In this document: piece after piece, positions 62,329 through 64,000 of the stretch
Layout of the letters: every line of letters starts with the position of its first letter
Numbering within the stretch: position 1 is the first letter of the stretch
Source of the DNA: Pseudomonadota bacterium
Lineage (GTDB): Bacteria; Pseudomonadota; Gammaproteobacteria; Pseudomonadales; Moraxellaceae
Assembly (NCBI GenBank): GCA_023393635.1
Contig: JAEWKT010000032.1
Span: 186,001 to 250,000, forward strand
Reading direction: 5' to 3'
DNA length: 64,000 nt
Notes under the pieces: generated by a model
What the model was told of the DNA's origin: nothing
What the model saw: only the letters and a program-made list of their open reading frames with translations
Databases searched by the model: none
Translations under genes and position numbers: made by a program

Positions 62329-63204
62329 TTATTTATCTTTTTTCTTGGATTGTTGTCTGGCTTGTTGTTGCGCAGTCCCCGTGTTTACTTTGGTATTGGC
62401 CTTGCTTACTGATTTAGTCGCTGGCTGGACTTTGTTTTTTTGTGGCACATTATTTTTCTTTTGCGTTGCTGGTTTATTTTTATTGGTTTTTTTTGTTTTA
62501 GAAACTGATTCGTTGGCTATATCGTCTGTTTCAAGCACTTTAAATGGATTGCTCTTGGCTTGATCAGCTGTCAAGGCATTATTTGCTAAAGGTGCGTTAG
62601 ATGAGGTGTTTTTAGAGGCTGATGTCACGTTTTGCACAGCAGCAGCGGTAACCAAAGCAGGGGCTACCAAGGCAACGTTTACTTGCGTTGCCTGGTTTGT
62701 CTCGGTGTTTTTGGGTGTATCCAGATTATCATTATTTGCAGATCCCGCTTTTGGCTTGGCATTTTTATCTGTTAAGTGCGTATTGATCCAGTCTTCAATC
62801 ACATCAGTTTTGGGTGCAGTAGCTATTGTAATAGGGTTCGTAGCAGCCGAGCTATTCATGGCTGAATCAGTCGCAGCATTAGCCACCACTTCAGAGGGCA
62901 CTGCTTCATGAGGAGACAGTTCAGTGCTGGGCATTTTAGTGTCAATTACGGCACTAGGATTAGCGATAATATGACTGGTGCCAACTGGTGTCTCTTTTGA
63001 TTCTGGCAAAGATTGTGTTTTTGAGGTGAACCAAAAGGTGAGCACAACCAGTACTGCACCCAATAAAAAACTTAAAATAGCAATACGCCATACTGTTTTA
63101 CGGTCAATAAAGTCATTTTTATTGCGCTGTAATATTTTTATAGAGGCAGCTGTATAATGATCATTATATAGTGAAGGTGCCTGCTTTTTTTTAAGTTCAC
63201 TCAT
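62329..63204 (-). CDS. T6SS-linked bitopic membrane protein, unrecognised family
   Basis: A 291-aa protein without a recognised domain. A short cytoplasmic Lys-rich N-terminus is followed by one membrane helix (residues 40-59, RIAILSFLLGAVLVVLTFWF). A long periplasmic segment is then rich in Ala, Thr, Ser and Asn (65-235). The C-terminal ~50 residues are dominated by Lys, Asn and Gln with only polar neighbours. No cysteine or catalytic motif was seen. It lies 27 bp after tssL and 19 bp before tagX, so it should act in the T6SS membrane or cell-wall complex. The basic tail could contact peptidoglycan or LPS; this is only inference. Confidence 0.75.
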   Translation of the reverse strand: MSELKKKQAPSLYNDHYTAASIKILQRNKNDFIDRKTVWRIAILSFLLGAVLVVLTFWFTSKTQSLPESKETPVGTSHIIANPSAVIDTKMPSTELSPHEAVPSEVVANAATDSAMNSSAATNPITIATAPKTDVIEDWINTHLTDKNAKPKAGSANNDNLDTPKNTETNQATQVNVALVAPALVTAAAVQNVTSASKNTSSNAPLANNALTADQAKSNPFKVLETDDIANESVSKTKKTNKNKPATQKKNNVPQKNKVQPATKSVSKANTKVNTGTAQQQARQQSKKKDK

Positions 63205-63231
63205 GGGCTGATGCTCAAATCAACATAATTA

Positions 63232-64000
63232 TTATGGAAGATAAATACTAATGTTTGCCTGCTGCTCAGGTGCGGCAATAACATGTGAAAAAGGCGCTAA
63301 AGCATTTTGGCGGTCTTTTCCTAGCGCATAGTAGATTCCTGAAAAAGCTATAATTGAGAAGAACATTAAAATAGTGAGTATTAAGCCAATCGGGATTTCC
63401 CCCCGAATCACGTGTCTAATCTGGTCTGGAATGGCCCAAAACGGAGCAAACTCACGCTTCTTACCTTTAAGGTAATCAATTTCATCACCCAAACGGGCAA
63501 TTAGATAGTTAATTTTTTCTGGTGCTTCAAGACGATATTTCCCCTGAAAGCCCAGCAATAAACAATAATGAAAAACTTCCAAGGCAGGCAAACGCTCAGC
63601 ACCCTGCGCCCGTAGGTCTTCTAACACGGTAAAAAACCGTTCGCCAGCCAATTGCGAGCCAAACAGTTTAAGCTGCAACGGGGAAAGCTCCCAGGCTGCT
63701 TTGACACTATCTACTGACGGGCTGTGCTGCACCATAATGGTTTCATCCACCAGAGCGCAAAATGCATATTTTACATCATGGATATTTTCCGCTGAAAAAC
63801 CTGCTCGACGTGCCTGACCATCAAAGCGTGTTAAAAACTCAGTGAGCTGGGTTTGTAGTTCAGATGCACTTTGAGGTAAGTAGGCATTTTTAAGCAAAAA
63901 AACCAAATAAAAACCTTCATACAAATAATCCAGTAAAGATTTTTGTACTGCCTTTAAAGGGATCGTGCTGCGCGCGCCCTGGCCAAGTTCACCATGATCA
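63232..64000 (-). CDS. tssL: Type VI secretion membrane protein TssL (DotU), 5' end beyond window
   Basis: TssL forms the T6SS membrane complex with TssM and TssJ. The C-terminal ~255 residues are in the window. LLDYLYEGFYLVFLLKNAYLP opens the cytoplasmic DotU domain, followed by ENIHDVKYAFCALVDETIM and EVFHYCLLLGFQGKYR, with a single C-terminal helix (IPIGLILTILMFFSIIAFSGIYYALG). The frame is open through 64000, so the TTG at 63924 is an internal codon and not the start. No peptidoglycan-binding OmpA extension is present, which may explain why a separate wall-active TagX is encoded nearby. Confidence 0.94.
   Translation of the reverse strand, partial: DHGELGQGARSTIPLKAVQKSLLDYLYEGFYLVFLLKNAYLPQSASELQTQLTEFLTRFDGQARRAGFSAENIHDVKYAFCALVDETIMVQHSPSVDSVKAAWELSPLQLKLFGSQLAGERFFTVLEDLRAQGAERLPALEVFHYCLLLGFQGKYRLEAPEKINYLIARLGDEIDYLKGKKREFAPFWAIPDQIRHVIRGEIPIGLILTILMFFSIIAFSGIYYALGKDRQNALAPFSHVIAAPEQQANISIYLP

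Noticed and set aside
63232..63924. Complete tssL starting at TTG 63924
   Set aside because: The frame stays open to the window edge with family-typical residues (KSLLDYL) upstream, so the gene is cut by the window and the TTG is internal.

Overview
The window is a chromosomal stretch of a Gram-negative gammaproteobacterium, most likely a member of the Moraxellaceae (Acinetobacter or a near relative). This is inferred from the gene families: a TagX-type T6SS peptidoglycan hydrolase, an OsmC-YcaO fusion, a short SohB without the usual N-terminal membrane anchor, the Lpt/Kds cluster, and moderately AT-rich DNA. No prophage, IS element or CRISPR array was seen.

Layout. 1-1445: 5' part of alaS (minus). 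1758-3878: prmB-aroC. 4114-5996: HcaT-like MFS transporter and an exported hypothetical. 6086-8450 (minus): aroQ-accB-accC. 8955-9650: mgtC-like gene. 9770-11112 (minus): a 52-aa protein and argF. 11284-16106: a complete multidrug efflux set, tolC-type gene and tetR (minus) facing emrA-emrB (plus), with a perfect operator palindrome between them. 16217-18249: prpB-prpC of the 2-methylcitrate cycle. 18527-19888 (minus): trimethylamine-monooxygenase-like FMO. 20479-25813: glcB, nadK-yeaC, an exported hypothetical and sohB. 25870-28216: ybiB (minus) and a long-chain-type acyl-CoA dehydrogenase. 28314-32293 (minus): lipoprotein, then kdsD-kdsC-lptC-lptA-lptB for Kdo supply and LPS transport. 32469-34133: cysS and tRNA-Gly(GCC).

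The most unusual part runs from 34058 to 43125. A RES-Xre toxin-antitoxin pair lies between two identical 48-bp copies of the tRNA-Gly 3' end plus its terminator (34121-34168 and 35657-35704), the footprint of site-specific integration at a tRNA gene. Next comes a disulfide-isomerase block (dsbG, an Lgt-like/TlpA fusion, dsbD). Its dsbD has lost its 5' end and abuts, head to head, the 3' fragment of a histidine kinase gene, which looks like a deletion scar. A copper module follows (copZ, copA, cueR) with two divergent MerR-type promoters, each with a 19-bp spacer.

43316-50157 holds phosphate uptake: pit, then pstS-pstC-pstA-pstB with a Pho box, an attenuator-like terminator after pstS and a hairpin before pstB. 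50154-51682 (minus): an SRAP protein and a HigBA toxin-antitoxin pair. 52040-54660: a CAU-anticodon tRNA and the OsmC-YcaO fusion. 54811-59742 (minus): a valine-degradation operon (mmsA, isobutyryl-CoA dehydrogenase, 3-hydroxyisobutyryl-CoA hydrolase, mmsB), with a divergent AraC-type regulator at 59984-61024. Its propionyl-CoA product would feed prpBC. 61072-64000 (minus): end of a type VI secretion operon (tssL, an unrecognised membrane protein, tagX, PAAR).

I see no convincingly new multi-gene system. The best leads are the tRNA-bracketed RES-Xre cassette, the T6SS membrane protein between tssL and tagX, and the dsbD/kinase scar.
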